Shown one piece after another: positions 1 through 7,365 of a stretch of DNA of 64,000 nucleotides. The notes beneath the pieces were generated by a model that was not told the origin of the DNA, made no database searches, and saw only the letters and a program-made list of their open reading frames with translations. Each line of letters begins with the position of its first letter. Position 1 is the first letter of the stretch. The stretch is from Sinomonas albida. Lineage in GTDB: Bacteria > Actinomycetota > Actinomycetes > Actinomycetales > Micrococcaceae. The stretch covers positions 36,856-100,855 of the forward strand of contig NZ_SWDW01000014.1 in assembly GCF_004919045.1 (NCBI RefSeq), written 5' to 3'. A program made the translations under genes and the position numbers.

Positions 1-59
1 GGACCCGAAGATCACTTCGAGAGTTCCGCAAGATGTATTTCGATCTGCTCTGGAGTGGA

Positions 60-194
60 TCAGAAGAACTGCCGGTGTCCCCCGCTCGCTTTGAATGTTT
101 CTTCAATCGTGGGTACATAAGGCGGCACGGCCACGACATCTTCCGTGAGCGCGGTCTCTGCCTCCACGATATCTGCCGTCTGAATCTCGGACAT
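60..194 (-). CDS. 44-residue acidic-leader peptide, possible RiPP precursor
   Basis: This ORF is too short for standard gene calling. It begins with ATG at 194, preceded by a good GAGGAG ribosome site six bases upstream, and ends with TGA at 60-62. Residues 1-22 are acidic and lack Lys/Arg (MSEIQTADIVEAETALTEDV). A proline-aromatic stretch PPYVPTIEETF follows, and the end is ASGGHRQFF. An acidic leader, a P-x-x-P-x-I-x-x-x-F block and a short Gly/aromatic tail suggest a ribosomally made, modified peptide precursor. The block loosely recalls the leader motif of lasso precursors. No modification enzyme is visible because the downstream DNA on this strand lies beyond the window edge. The strong ribosome site makes translation likely. 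The function is an inference. Confidence 0.45.
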   Translation of the reverse strand: MSEIQTADIVEAETALTEDVVAVPPYVPTIEETFKASGGHRQFF

Positions 195-619
195 ATCTAC
201 TCCTCAAGTTGCTGCTCTCCACCAATGAAAGCCTGAGGCGTCCCGTTGAGGCCCCCGGCTCAACGCAAGCGAGAAGTGCCAACTTCAGCGCTTACCAGAC
301 GGACGCTATAGTCGATTTTTGGGCCTCAGTGTTCGGGATTCATCCCTCTCCGTGCTGGGAACCGGTTTCAGAGGTATTCCAGTGACTCGCCTGAGTGGAC
401 AGAGGGCCGAGGCGTCTCGTGAGAGCGGGCGATGAAGAGCGATTCCTCAGTGGCGCCTGACGCCATCAGTCCGCGTGTCCGTTGTATCGCGCTGCTATCA
501 CGGCGCAGTGCTCCTTTGCTTTCGCCCGGCCGGTTGCCGTGGGTGGTGACTCGGCGCAGACTTGCCGTCAGGGCTCCCTCACGAGGGATCACGCCCAGCG
601 CACCCATCGAGAGGACGGC
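195..619. other. Intergenic region at left edge, no convincing gene
   Basis: This 425-base gap separates the minus-strand peptide gene from the plus-strand small membrane protein gene. A hairpin CGTTGAG (244-250) / CTCAACG (259-265) with an 8-base loop lies about 50 bases 5' of the peptide start and could act in its leader. An AT-rich patch at 300-325 (CTATAGTCGATTTTT) is a candidate promoter region, but no clean -35/-10 pair is visible. The ORFs that cross this stretch have no coding signature. Confidence 0.4.
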
Positions 620-820
620 ATGTCCACCAACGAGCCACAGCACCCCAACAACCCCGGACGCGATCCGCGGGACCGCCCCAAGGACAAGGCGTGGTTCGGG
701 CCCAAGCGAGTCGGGTTCGGACGGCGGCCGCAGCGGTGGCAGGGCTGGCTCGTCATTGTCCTCGTGGTCGCAGCCGTCGTCGTCTTCAGGTTTTCAGTGG
801 GCGGCCACCTCTTCCGCTGA
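620..820 (+). CDS. Small single-pass membrane protein (66 aa)
   Basis: The ATG at 620 is chosen because GAGAGGA lies just upstream and the protein reads sensibly from there (MSTNEPQHPNNPGRDPRD...). An upstream extension to 482 has no ribosome site. The first 40 residues are hydrophilic, rich in Pro, Asn, Arg and Lys. A single hydrophobic helix (about residues 43-57, WLVIVLVVAAVVVF) is followed by a short tail. The basic side before the helix suggests a cytoplasmic N-terminus. It ends 38 bases before the adenylate kinase gene on the same strand and may be cotranscribed with it. I do not recognise a family, and no function is proposed. Confidence 0.6.
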   Translation: MSTNEPQHPNNPGRDPRDRPKDKAWFGPKRVGFGRRPQRWQGWLVIVLVVAAVVVFRFSVGGHLFR

Positions 821-858
821 AACCTCAGCCCCCGCCCCCGACATCCAAGGAGACCTCG

Positions 859-1428
859 GTGAACCGGTTCTTGATCATGGGCCCGCCTGGCGTGGGGAAG
901 GGCACCCAGGCCGAGCGGCTGGCCAAGCACTTCAGCATTCCGACGATCTCAACCGGAAGCCTCTTCCGCGAGCACGTCCGGAACGGAACCCCCCTCGGTC
1001 TCGAGATCCGGGAGCTGCTGGCGATGGGACGGTACGTTTCGGACGAGATCACGAACACCGTGGTGGCAGAACGCCTCACACTGCCCGACGCCGAGCACGG
1101 CTTCATCCTTGACGGCTACCCCCGCACGCTGGCTCAGGTGGACGCCCTGGATGCGATCCTCGCTCAGCGCTCCGCCGAACTCGACGCCGTCATCGTGCTC
1201 GAGGCCGACCGCGACCAGCTGATCGAACGGATCCTCCTGCGCGCCGTCGAGCAAGACCGCTCCGACGACACCCCAGAAGTGGTCACCCACCGCCTCGACG
1301 TCTACTCACGGGAAACCGCGCAGCTCATCTCCGCCTATGACGCCCGGGGTCTCGTGGTCCGGGTCGACGGAACAGGACTCCCCCACGTCGTCGCGGACCG
1401 GATCACCGAGGCCCTGCGAGCCCTCTGA
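859..1428 (+). CDS. adk: Adenylate kinase (probable paralog)
   Basis: Transfers phosphate between ATP and AMP in the cytoplasm. The GTG start at 859 follows AAGGAG by six bases and gives 189 residues, the size of actinobacterial short-lid adenylate kinases. Visible features are the P-loop GPPGVGKGTQAE (residues 8-19), the AMP-site strand with STGSLFR where STGDMLR is usual, DGYPRT instead of DGFPRT, and DRSDDTPEV in the short lid. The gene is not beside secY or map, where the main actinobacterial adk normally sits, so it is probably a second copy. The family is certain. The exact nucleotide specificity is less certain because of the STGS substitution. Confidence 0.85.
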   Translation: MNRFLIMGPPGVGKGTQAERLAKHFSIPTISTGSLFREHVRNGTPLGLEIRELLAMGRYVSDEITNTVVAERLTLPDAEHGFILDGYPRTLAQVDALDAILAQRSAELDAVIVLEADRDQLIERILLRAVEQDRSDDTPEVVTHRLDVYSRETAQLISAYDARGLVVRVDGTGLPHVVADRITEALRAL

Positions 1429-1455
1429 CGCGAACCCCGCAGAACCGAACCCCGC

Positions 1456-1487
1456 AGAACCCGAGTGCCGCTCTGCACCCGGGTTCT
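1456..1487. terminator. Bidirectional hairpin between adk and bkdC
   Basis: AGAACCCG-A-GTGC (1456-1468) pairs with GCAC-C-CGGGTTCT (1475-1487) around a 6-base loop, with one mismatch. It lies in the gap between two convergent genes. There is no long T-tract, as is common in high-GC actinobacteria. Confidence 0.75.
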
Positions 1488-1532
1488 TCGCCTCGCGAAG
1501 TAGGCTCCGCCGTCGGCTCGAGGGCGCGGTGC

Positions 1533-3143
1533 TCAGTCGAGGAGGAGCGCCGGTTCCTCCATGATCGCCGCGACGTCCGCCATGAAGCGGGCGGACAGGT
1601 CGCCGTCGACCACCCGGTGGTCGAAGGACCCGCCGAGCGTGGTGATCCAGCGCGGAATGACTTCGCCCGACACCACCCAGGGCTTGAGCTTGATGGTTCC
1701 GAACGCGACGATCGCGACCTCACCTGGATTGATGATCGGCGTACCGATGTCGATCCCGAGGGCACCGATGTTCGTGATCGTGAGCGAGCCGCCCTGCATG
1801 TCCGCCGGCTTCGTCTTGCCCGCGCGGGCCGTCGTGGCGAGCTCGTTGAGCGCGACCGCGAGCTCCTTGAGGGACAGGTCCTGCGCGTTCTTGATGTTCG
1901 GCACGAGCAGACCGCGCGGGGTCGCCGCGGCAATTCCGAGGTTCATGAAGTGCTTGACGTGGATCTCGTCGCCCTTCGGCGTGCTGATCCACTCCGAATT
2001 GACGCTCGGGTTCCGCGCCGCGGCCCAAATGACGGCCTTCGCGAGGATGAGCAGCGGCGAGACCTTGATGCCCTCGAAGTCGCGCGACTTCTTGAGCCGT
2101 TGCACGAACTCCATGGTCCGAGACGCGTCGACGTCCACGAAGATGCTCACGTGGGGCGCTGAGAACGCCGAATCGACCATGGCCTTCGCGGTCGCCTTGC
2201 GCACGCCCCGCACCGGAACCACTTCGATGCGCTGATCCTGCGGCCTCTTCGCGGGCTCCCAGAACGTCGGCGCCGCGGCGATCTCCCGCTCGCGCTGCGC
2301 CTGGTACGACTCGAGGTCGGCCCGCGTCACCTCGCCGCGCGCACCGGTCGCCGGGACGTCCGCCAGATTGATTCCGAGTTCCTTCGCGATGCGGCGGACC
2401 GGAGGCTTGGCCAGAACGCGATTGAGCAAACGGGCGACGGCGGTGTCCGCCTCGGTGGCAGTCTTCGCCTCCGCGCTGGCTGCCGGGAGGGGGGCCGCGA
2501 GCGTCGCCTCCTGGGGGGCGGCGGGGACCGGGGTGGGAACCGTGGAGCCTGAGCTCGCTGCCGGCTGCTTGCGGGGCCGGCGCTTGACCGCATCCGCCTT
2601 CGGGCCCGAGCCGACGAGGGGCCCGCTCTCGACGCCGGGCTCCTGCATCTGTGGGACCGGCGCGTTGACCGCGACCGCGGGTGCCGCGGCCGGGGCTACG
2701 GGTCCGGGGGCAGGCGCAGGGGTCTGAGCCGTCATCGCGCCAGCGGGCGCGGGCGCTGGGGTTGCCTGGGCAGGCGTTGGCTGCGCTAGACCTGGCTGGG
2801 CTGAAGCCGGCCTTGCGGGGGCCGCCTGAGCAGGAGCAGCGGCAGGTGCGGCCGATGCCTTCGGCGCGGCCCCGCCGTCGTCCGCGCCGGATGGAGCCGA
2901 GCCCTCGGTGCCGATCGCAATGATCGGCGCCCCGACCTCGATCGTCTCGTGTTCCGGGGCGAGCAGCTCGAGGACCGTGCCCTCGTACGGGCTCGGCAGC
3001 TCGACAAGGCTCTTGGCGGTCTCGATTTCGCACAGGACGTCGTTGATCGCGACCGTATCGCCGGGCTTGACCTTCCACGAGACGATATCCGCCTCGGTCA
3101 GACCCTCGCCGACGTCAGGGAGGTTGAAGATCTGCTTGCTCAT
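1533..3143 (-). CDS. bkdC: Branched-chain 2-oxo-acid dehydrogenase E2, dihydrolipoyl acyltransferase
   Basis: E2 core of the branched-chain 2-oxo-acid dehydrogenase complex. It moves the acyl group from the E1-TPP adduct via a lipoyl arm to CoA. The start [14 protein letters not shown] at 3143 is chosen because the lipoyl domain begins at once. Order: lipoyl domain 1-80 with the lipoylated lysine at K44 (ETAKS), a long Ala/Pro linker about 85-240, the peripheral-subunit binding domain about 243-280 ([16 protein letters not shown]), and the catalytic acyltransferase domain about 300-536 with the DHRVVDGD active-site motif (H509, D513). It follows bkdB by 7 bases. The 536-residue length reflects the long linker. 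The substrate class is inferred from the E1 subunits and the neighbouring aminotransferase. Confidence 0.9.
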   Translation of the reverse strand: MSKQIFNLPDVGEGLTEADIVSWKVKPGDTVAINDVLCEIETAKSLVELPSPYEGTVLELLAPEHETIEVGAPIIAIGTEGSAPSGADDGGAAPKASAAPAAAPAQAAPARPASAQPGLAQPTPAQATPAPAPAGAMTAQTPAPAPGPVAPAAAPAVAVNAPVPQMQEPGVESGPLVGSGPKADAVKRRPRKQPAASSGSTVPTPVPAAPQEATLAAPLPAASAEAKTATEADTAVARLLNRVLAKPPVRRIAKELGINLADVPATGARGEVTRADLESYQAQREREIAAAPTFWEPAKRPQDQRIEVVPVRGVRKATAKAMVDSAFSAPHVSIFVDVDASRTMEFVQRLKKSRDFEGIKVSPLLILAKAVIWAAARNPSVNSEWISTPKGDEIHVKHFMNLGIAAATPRGLLVPNIKNAQDLSLKELAVALNELATTARAGKTKPADMQGGSLTITNIGALGIDIGTPIINPGEVAIVAFGTIKLKPWVVSGEVIPRWITTLGGSFDHRVVDGDLSARFMADVAAIMEEPALLLD

Positions 3144-3150
3144 GCGGCTC

Positions 3151-4131
3151 CTAGTACGCGAACGCCCGGTCGAGGGCCTCGAGGATGCGGTCAATGTCCG
3201 GGAGGTATTGGCCCTCGATCTTCGCGACCGGGTACGGCATGTGGAACCCGCCGACCCGAATCACGGGGGCTTCGAGGGAGAGGAACGCGCGCTCGGAGAC
3301 GCGGGACGCGATCTCGCCGCCGAGCCCGCCGAACGTCGGGGCCTCGTGGGCGACCACGAGCCGGCCCGTCTTCTCGACCGAGGCCGTGATGGTGTCGAAA
3401 TCGATGGGAGACAGCGAGCGGAGGTCGATGACCTCGACGCTGTGGCCGTCCTCAGTCGCGGCCTCGGCGGCGGCGAGTGCCACCGGGACCAGGGGGCCGT
3501 AAGCGACGACGGTCGCGTCCGTGCCCTCGCGGACCACGTGGGCGCGGAACGGATCGGTCGAGGCTCCCGGATCAGTCGTGTCGACCTCACCCTTGAGCCA
3601 GTAGCGGCGCTTCGGCTCGAAGACGATGACCGGATCGTCGGACTCGATCGCGCGGCGGGTCATCCAGTAGCCGTCGTGGGGGTTCGACGGCGTAATGATG
3701 CGCAGGCCCGCAGTGTGCGCGAAGAGGGCCTCCGGCGACTCGGAGTGGTGTTCGACCGAGCCGATGCCGCCGCCGTACGGGATCCGGATCGTCACGGGCA
3801 CCGTGAGCCGGCCCGCACTCCGGGCGTGGAGCTTGGCCAGCTGGGTGGTGATCTGATTGAAGGCTGGGAAGACGAAGCCGTCGAACTGGATCTCGTCGAC
3901 GGGCCGGTAGCCCCTGAGCGAGAGACCAATGCTCGTGCCGACGATTCCGGACTCTGCGAGGGGGCTGTCCACCACGCGGTCCTCGCCGAATTCGGCCTTG
4001 AGGCCCTCCGTCACGCGATAGACGCCGCCGAGCGAGCCGATGTCCTCGCCCATGAGCAGGACCATCTCGTCCGCCGCGAGGGCGTCACGCAGCCCGGCGT
4101 TGATTGCCTTGGCCAGGGTCATCGTGGGCAT
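3151..4131 (-). CDS. bkdB: Branched-chain 2-oxo-acid dehydrogenase E1 beta
   Basis: Beta subunit of the thiamine-pyrophosphate E1 component, which pairs with BkdA. The ATG at 4131 ([18 protein letters not shown]) overlaps the bkdA stop by one base (TGATG), which indicates coupled translation. An upstream extension would run into bkdA coding DNA. Typical landmarks are [17 protein letters not shown], the cofactor-contact region [18 protein letters not shown], and the C-terminal transketolase domain starting about residue 195 ([13 protein letters not shown]). The length of 326 residues is normal for the family. Confidence 0.92.
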   Translation of the reverse strand: MPTMTLAKAINAGLRDALAADEMVLLMGEDIGSLGGVYRVTEGLKAEFGEDRVVDSPLAESGIVGTSIGLSLRGYRPVDEIQFDGFVFPAFNQITTQLAKLHARSAGRLTVPVTIRIPYGGGIGSVEHHSESPEALFAHTAGLRIITPSNPHDGYWMTRRAIESDDPVIVFEPKRRYWLKGEVDTTDPGASTDPFRAHVVREGTDATVVAYGPLVPVALAAAEAATEDGHSVEVIDLRSLSPIDFDTITASVEKTGRLVVAHEAPTFGGLGGEIASRVSERAFLSLEAPVIRVGGFHMPYPVAKIEGQYLPDIDRILEALDRAFAY

Positions 4132-5357
4132 CAGTGGCCGCCTTCCGACGTGTTCGCTTCCTCGGCGTCCTTGAATCCGGACTCGTACTCGAGGTGCCAC
4201 GCGAGCTCCTCGGCCACGAGGGGGTGCCACTCCGCGTAGACGTTGCCCATGGCCTCGGCGAGATTCGGGGGCTCGAAAGCGAGGACATCCTTGCGGGACT
4301 TCGCCGCGAGCGCATCGCCCTCGGCCGCGACGTCCGCGAAGAACGCATCATCGGCGTGGCCCTCAGCGCGCAGGAACTTCTCGAAGCGCGTCACGGGATC
4401 CTTCGCGAGCCATTCCTGCTCCTCTTCGGACAGGCGGTACTTCGTGGGATCGTCGGCGGTCGTGTGGGCGCCCTGCCGATACGTGTAGGCCTCAATGAGC
4501 ACGGGACCCTTGCCGCTGCGCGCCCGCTCGAGCGCCCACTCGGTCACGGCCCTCACAGCGAGGACGTCGTTGCCGTCCACGCGGAGACCGGGGAAACCGT
4601 AGCCCTTGGCCCGGTTGTGGAGCGGAATCCGCGACTGCACCTGCGCCGGCACCGAAATGGCCCATTGGTTGTTCTGGCAGAAGAACACGACGGGGGCCTT
4701 GAAGCTCGCCGCGAACACCATGGACTCGTGGACGTCGCCCTCTGAGCTCGCACCGTCGCCGAAATAGGCGACGACGGCGCCCGGCTCCCCGGCGTCGCGC
4801 CCCCCGGCTGCGGCGCGCGCGGCGTCGCGCTGAAGCGCCATGGCATAGCCGACGGCATGCGGGACTTGTGCGGCGAGGACGAGCGTGTAGAGGTGGAAGT
4901 TGGTCTCGGTGGGATCCCAGCCGCCGTTCGAGACTCCCCGGAAGATGCGGAGGAGCTCGCCGAGCTCGACGCCGCGCGTGAGGGCGACGCCGTGCTCCCG
5001 GTAGGTCGGGAAGATGTAGTCCTGCGGCTGCGTGGCTCGGCCCGAACCGATCTGCGCGGCCTCCTGACCACGCATCGGGACCCAGAGGGCGAGCTGCCCC
5101 TGGCGCTGGAGCGCGGTGGCCTCGACGTCAAACCTGCGGATCATGGCCATCTCGCGGTAGAGGCCGCGAAGCTCTTCCCCGCTCAGGCTGCGTGCGTGCT
5201 CGGAGAAGTGCGAGCCGTTGTGGAACCGACCCTCCTCGTCGAGGAGCTGAACCATGTTGACGTGGCCCTCAGTCCGCTCGTGCGAGAGCGACTCGAGCTC
5301 GTCGAGCAATTCATCCGGGATGTCGTCGAACTCGGTGGTGGGCAGATGTCCTGCCAT
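4131..5357 (-). CDS. bkdA: Branched-chain 2-oxo-acid dehydrogenase E1 alpha
   Basis: Alpha subunit of E1. It decarboxylates 2-oxoisovalerate-type acids using thiamine pyrophosphate. The ATG at 5357 (MAGHLPTTEFDDIPDELLDE) is preceded by AGGAGG, and the longer ORF start upstream lies in the promoter/operator. The TPP-binding motif is clear: YFGDGASSEGDVHES continuing to CQNNQWAIS. The phosphorylation-loop-like segment YRQGAHTTADDPTKYR is also present. First gene of bkdABC. A symmetric nested palindrome sits 56-97 bases upstream of the start. The length of 408 residues is slightly longer than many bacterial E1 alpha subunits because of the N-terminal segment. Confidence 0.92.
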   Translation of the reverse strand: MAGHLPTTEFDDIPDELLDELESLSHERTEGHVNMVQLLDEEGRFHNGSHFSEHARSLSGEELRGLYREMAMIRRFDVEATALQRQGQLALWVPMRGQEAAQIGSGRATQPQDYIFPTYREHGVALTRGVELGELLRIFRGVSNGGWDPTETNFHLYTLVLAAQVPHAVGYAMALQRDAARAAAGGRDAGEPGAVVAYFGDGASSEGDVHESMVFAASFKAPVVFFCQNNQWAISVPAQVQSRIPLHNRAKGYGFPGLRVDGNDVLAVRAVTEWALERARSGKGPVLIEAYTYRQGAHTTADDPTKYRLSEEEQEWLAKDPVTRFEKFLRAEGHADDAFFADVAAEGDALAAKSRKDVLAFEPPNLAEAMGNVYAEWHPLVAEELAWHLEYESGFKDAEEANTSEGGH

Positions 5358-5412
5358 GCCGCCGCCTCCTGCCGTGGTCGTGGTTCCGTGGTCCGGACGG
5401 TCCTCCGCCTTG

Positions 5413-5454
5413 ATATATTCCTCGGTCAGAATGCATTCTAAATTCGGAATATAT
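5413..5454. promoter_or_regulatory. Nested palindromic operator before bkdA
   Basis: A perfectly symmetric 42-bp arrangement: ATATATTCC, six bases, the self-complementary AGAATGCATTCT, six bases, GGAATATAT. Both outer arms match exactly and the spacers are equal. It sits between the hisC-like gene's terminator and the bkdA start, where the bkd promoter must lie. Spaced multi-site symmetry is typical of Lrp/AsnC regulators, and bkd operons in other bacteria are controlled by an Lrp-type BkdR. No such regulator is in the window, so the assignment is an inference. Confidence 0.7.
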
Positions 5455-5458
5455 GCCT

Positions 5459-5497
5459 GCGGCCCAGCTGCCACTCTACAGAGTTCGGCTGGGCCGC
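5459..5497. terminator. Terminator after the aminotransferase gene
   Basis: GCGGCCCAGC (5459-5468) pairs perfectly with GCTGGGCCGC (5488-5497). The loop itself contains ACTCT-AC-AGAGT. It lies 17 bases past the stop of the aminotransferase gene on the minus strand, which separates that gene from the bkd promoter. Confidence 0.7.
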
Positions 5498-5514
5498 GAA
5501 GCATAGGTTAATCG

Positions 5515-6693
5515 CTAGTAAGCCATCGGGGCTTTTGTGAAGGTTCTACAGAGCTCGAGGAAGCGCGAATTCGCCTCGGGCTCCCCGATGCTGACCCGCA
5601 CGCCTTCGTTTCCGAAGGCGCGCACGGAGAGCGCCTGGGTGGCAGCGAGGACTGCGAATTCCTGTGTCGCGTCACCGAGATCGAGCCACACGAAGTTGCC
5701 TTGGGCGTCCGGGACGGACCAACCGATTTCCCTGAGGGCCGCGGTGACCCGGTCCCGCTCGTCGACGAGCGTTTGTACCCTTTCTACAACCTCGGCGATA
5801 TGGTCAAGCGACGCAATCGCCGCGTGCTCCCCCACTGTCGAGACCGCAAAGGGAACGGCAGCCACGCGCAGGTGCTGGGTGATCTCCGGGCGCGAGATGG
5901 AATAGCCCACCCGGAGCCCAGCGAGACCATGCGCCTTCGAGAACGTTCGGAGCACTACAACGTTTGGATATTTGCGGTACATCGCAAGGCCGTCCACTGC
6001 GTCCTCGTCCCGCACGAATTCCTGGTAGGCCTCGTCGATCACCACGAGGACGTCGCTCGGGACGGACTGGATGAACCGCTCCGTCTCTTCGCGGCGCAGG
6101 ACCGGCCCAGTCGGGTTGTTCGGCGTGCACAGGAGAACGACGCGCGTGCGCTCGGTGACCGCCGCAGCCATGGCCTCGAGGTCGTGGCGGCCGTCCCGGG
6201 TCACAGGGATCTGCACGCTCTTGGCTCCGGCGAGGCCCACAGAAATCGGGTAGGCCTCGAACGAGCGCCACGCATAGAGAACCTCGTCCGGAATGCCGTC
6301 GTCCCCCTGCCCCGCAAAGGCAGCGAGGAGCTGGTTGAGGGCGCCGAGGCTCCCGCCACCCGTCACGATGTCCTCGGCGGGAACGCCCAGGAAGCCCGCG
6401 AGCCGCGCGCGGAGCGCGGACGCCACCGGGTCTGGGTAGCGATTGACGGCCGTCTGCGAGGCGATCGCGTCCAGAACCGCCGGAAGGGGCGGGAGCGGAT
6501 TCTCGTTCGAGGAGAGCTTGTAGCTCTGGAGCCCAGGGATCGGCGCCGGCGGCTTGCCCGCCGCGTACTTCGGCAGGCGGTTGATGACGGGCCGGGGGTC
6601 AACGGCTTCCGGAGCCGGGGTGCCGGCCTCCGTGCCGCTAACTGCGACGGCGGCTGCTTCGGCGCCGTCACGGCTGTTCAGTGCAGAAGTCAT
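5515..6693 (-). CDS. pat: Aromatic (phenylalanine-type) aminotransferase, HisC family
   Basis: PLP-dependent transaminase of fold type I. The ATG at 6693 (MTSALNSRDGAEAAAV) gives 392 residues. Upstream residues in the ORF overlap the promoter of the divergent gene. Landmarks are KLSSNENPLPPLPAVLDAI (59-77), AWRSFEAYP (141-149), CTPNNPTGP (189-197), VIDEAYQEF and the PLP lysine K253 in RTFSKAHGLAGLRVGY. The WRSFEAYP and F-x-VS-x-x-x-x-x-AIASL patterns match mycobacterial Pat more than the histidine-pathway HisC. Automatic annotation may still call it hisC. It lies immediately upstream of bkdABC on the same strand, separated by a terminator. Confidence 0.8.
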   Translation of the reverse strand: MTSALNSRDGAEAAAVAVSGTEAGTPAPEAVDPRPVINRLPKYAAGKPPAPIPGLQSYKLSSNENPLPPLPAVLDAIASQTAVNRYPDPVASALRARLAGFLGVPAEDIVTGGGSLGALNQLLAAFAGQGDDGIPDEVLYAWRSFEAYPISVGLAGAKSVQIPVTRDGRHDLEAMAAAVTERTRVVLLCTPNNPTGPVLRREETERFIQSVPSDVLVVIDEAYQEFVRDEDAVDGLAMYRKYPNVVVLRTFSKAHGLAGLRVGYSISRPEITQHLRVAAVPFAVSTVGEHAAIASLDHIAEVVERVQTLVDERDRVTAALREIGWSVPDAQGNFVWLDLGDATQEFAVLAATQALSVRAFGNEGVRVSIGEPEANSRFLELCRTFTKAPMAY

Positions 6694-6775
6694 GGTTCCA
6701 AGCGTAGCCGGGGCGCGCGGCCATCGATGCGAGCACAAGACAGTCGAGCACAGGACAGTATGGAACGATGGGCAC

Positions 6776-7210
6776 ATGATGCGGTTCCTGCTCCGTATTG
6801 TCGTCAACGCCATTGCGCTCTGGGTCGCGAGCTTCTTGCTGCCCGGTATCCGAATCAACTCGACCGCCGCGGCCGATCTCGCGGCCAACTCGGGGGCCGG
6901 CACGCACAGCGACACCTTCGGTGTCGTGCTCGCCTACCTCTTCATCGGCCTCATCTTCGGACTCGTCAATGCGCTCGTCAGGCCGATCGTCGAACTCCTC
7001 TCCCTGCCGGTCACGTGCCTCACGCTCGGGCTCTTCGCACTGGTCATCAACGCGGGGATGCTTGCGCTCACGGCCTGGCTCTCCGGCTACACGCCCGTGC
7101 ATCTGACCATCGATTCCTTCTTCTGGACGGCGATCTTCGGGGCAATCATCATTTCCCTCGTCTCCGCGATCATGAGCTGGCTGCTGGGCGCCAATCGACG
7201 CAGCCGCTGA
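6776..7210 (+). CDS. Four-TM membrane protein, phage_holin_4_2 family
   Basis: A 144-residue integral membrane protein that starts MMRFLLRIVVNAIALW at 6776. ATG at 6779 is an equal alternative. Four hydrophobic segments are readable at about residues 5-24, 50-70, 77-103 and 113-137. The arrangement RIVVNAIALWVASFLLPGI ... FGLVNALVRPIVELLSLPVTCLTLGLF is that of the PF04020-type family, which is widespread in bacterial chromosomes. Despite the family name there are no lysis or phage genes nearby, so a holin role is not supported. It is divergent from the aminotransferase, sharing an 82-base promoter region. Confidence 0.8.
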   Translation: MMRFLLRIVVNAIALWVASFLLPGIRINSTAAADLAANSGAGTHSDTFGVVLAYLFIGLIFGLVNALVRPIVELLSLPVTCLTLGLFALVINAGMLALTAWLSGYTPVHLTIDSFFWTAIFGAIIISLVSAIMSWLLGANRRSR

Positions 7211-7241
7211 GTTGGACGGCCGCGTGCTCACGAACTGAGCA

Positions 7242-7365
7242 CTCACCGCGCCGGCTTTCCGTGGCCGGTCTTCGACTTCAGGTCAGTGCCTGTGCACACC
7301 GAGCCCCCGCTCACCGCGCCGGCTTTCCGTGGCCGGTCTTCGACCTCAGGTCAGTGCCTGTGTAC
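7242..7365. repeat. Tandem duplication of the 3' end of the hydrolase gene
   Basis: Two 56-base copies (7242-7297 and 7310-7365) start 68 bases apart and differ at only two positions. The copy at 7310-7365 encodes the C-terminus GTDLRSKTGHGKPAR of the minus-strand gene. The copy at 7242-7297, just past the stop, would encode the same tail again. The near identity indicates a recent duplication. Confidence 0.9.

Noticed and set aside
432..1112. Plus-strand 226-residue ORF overlapping adk
   Set aside because: Ser/Arg/Pro-rich with no ribosome site; shadow of the small membrane protein and adk.
6776..7210. Prophage holin
   Set aside because: The family name is historical; no phage or lysis genes flank it.
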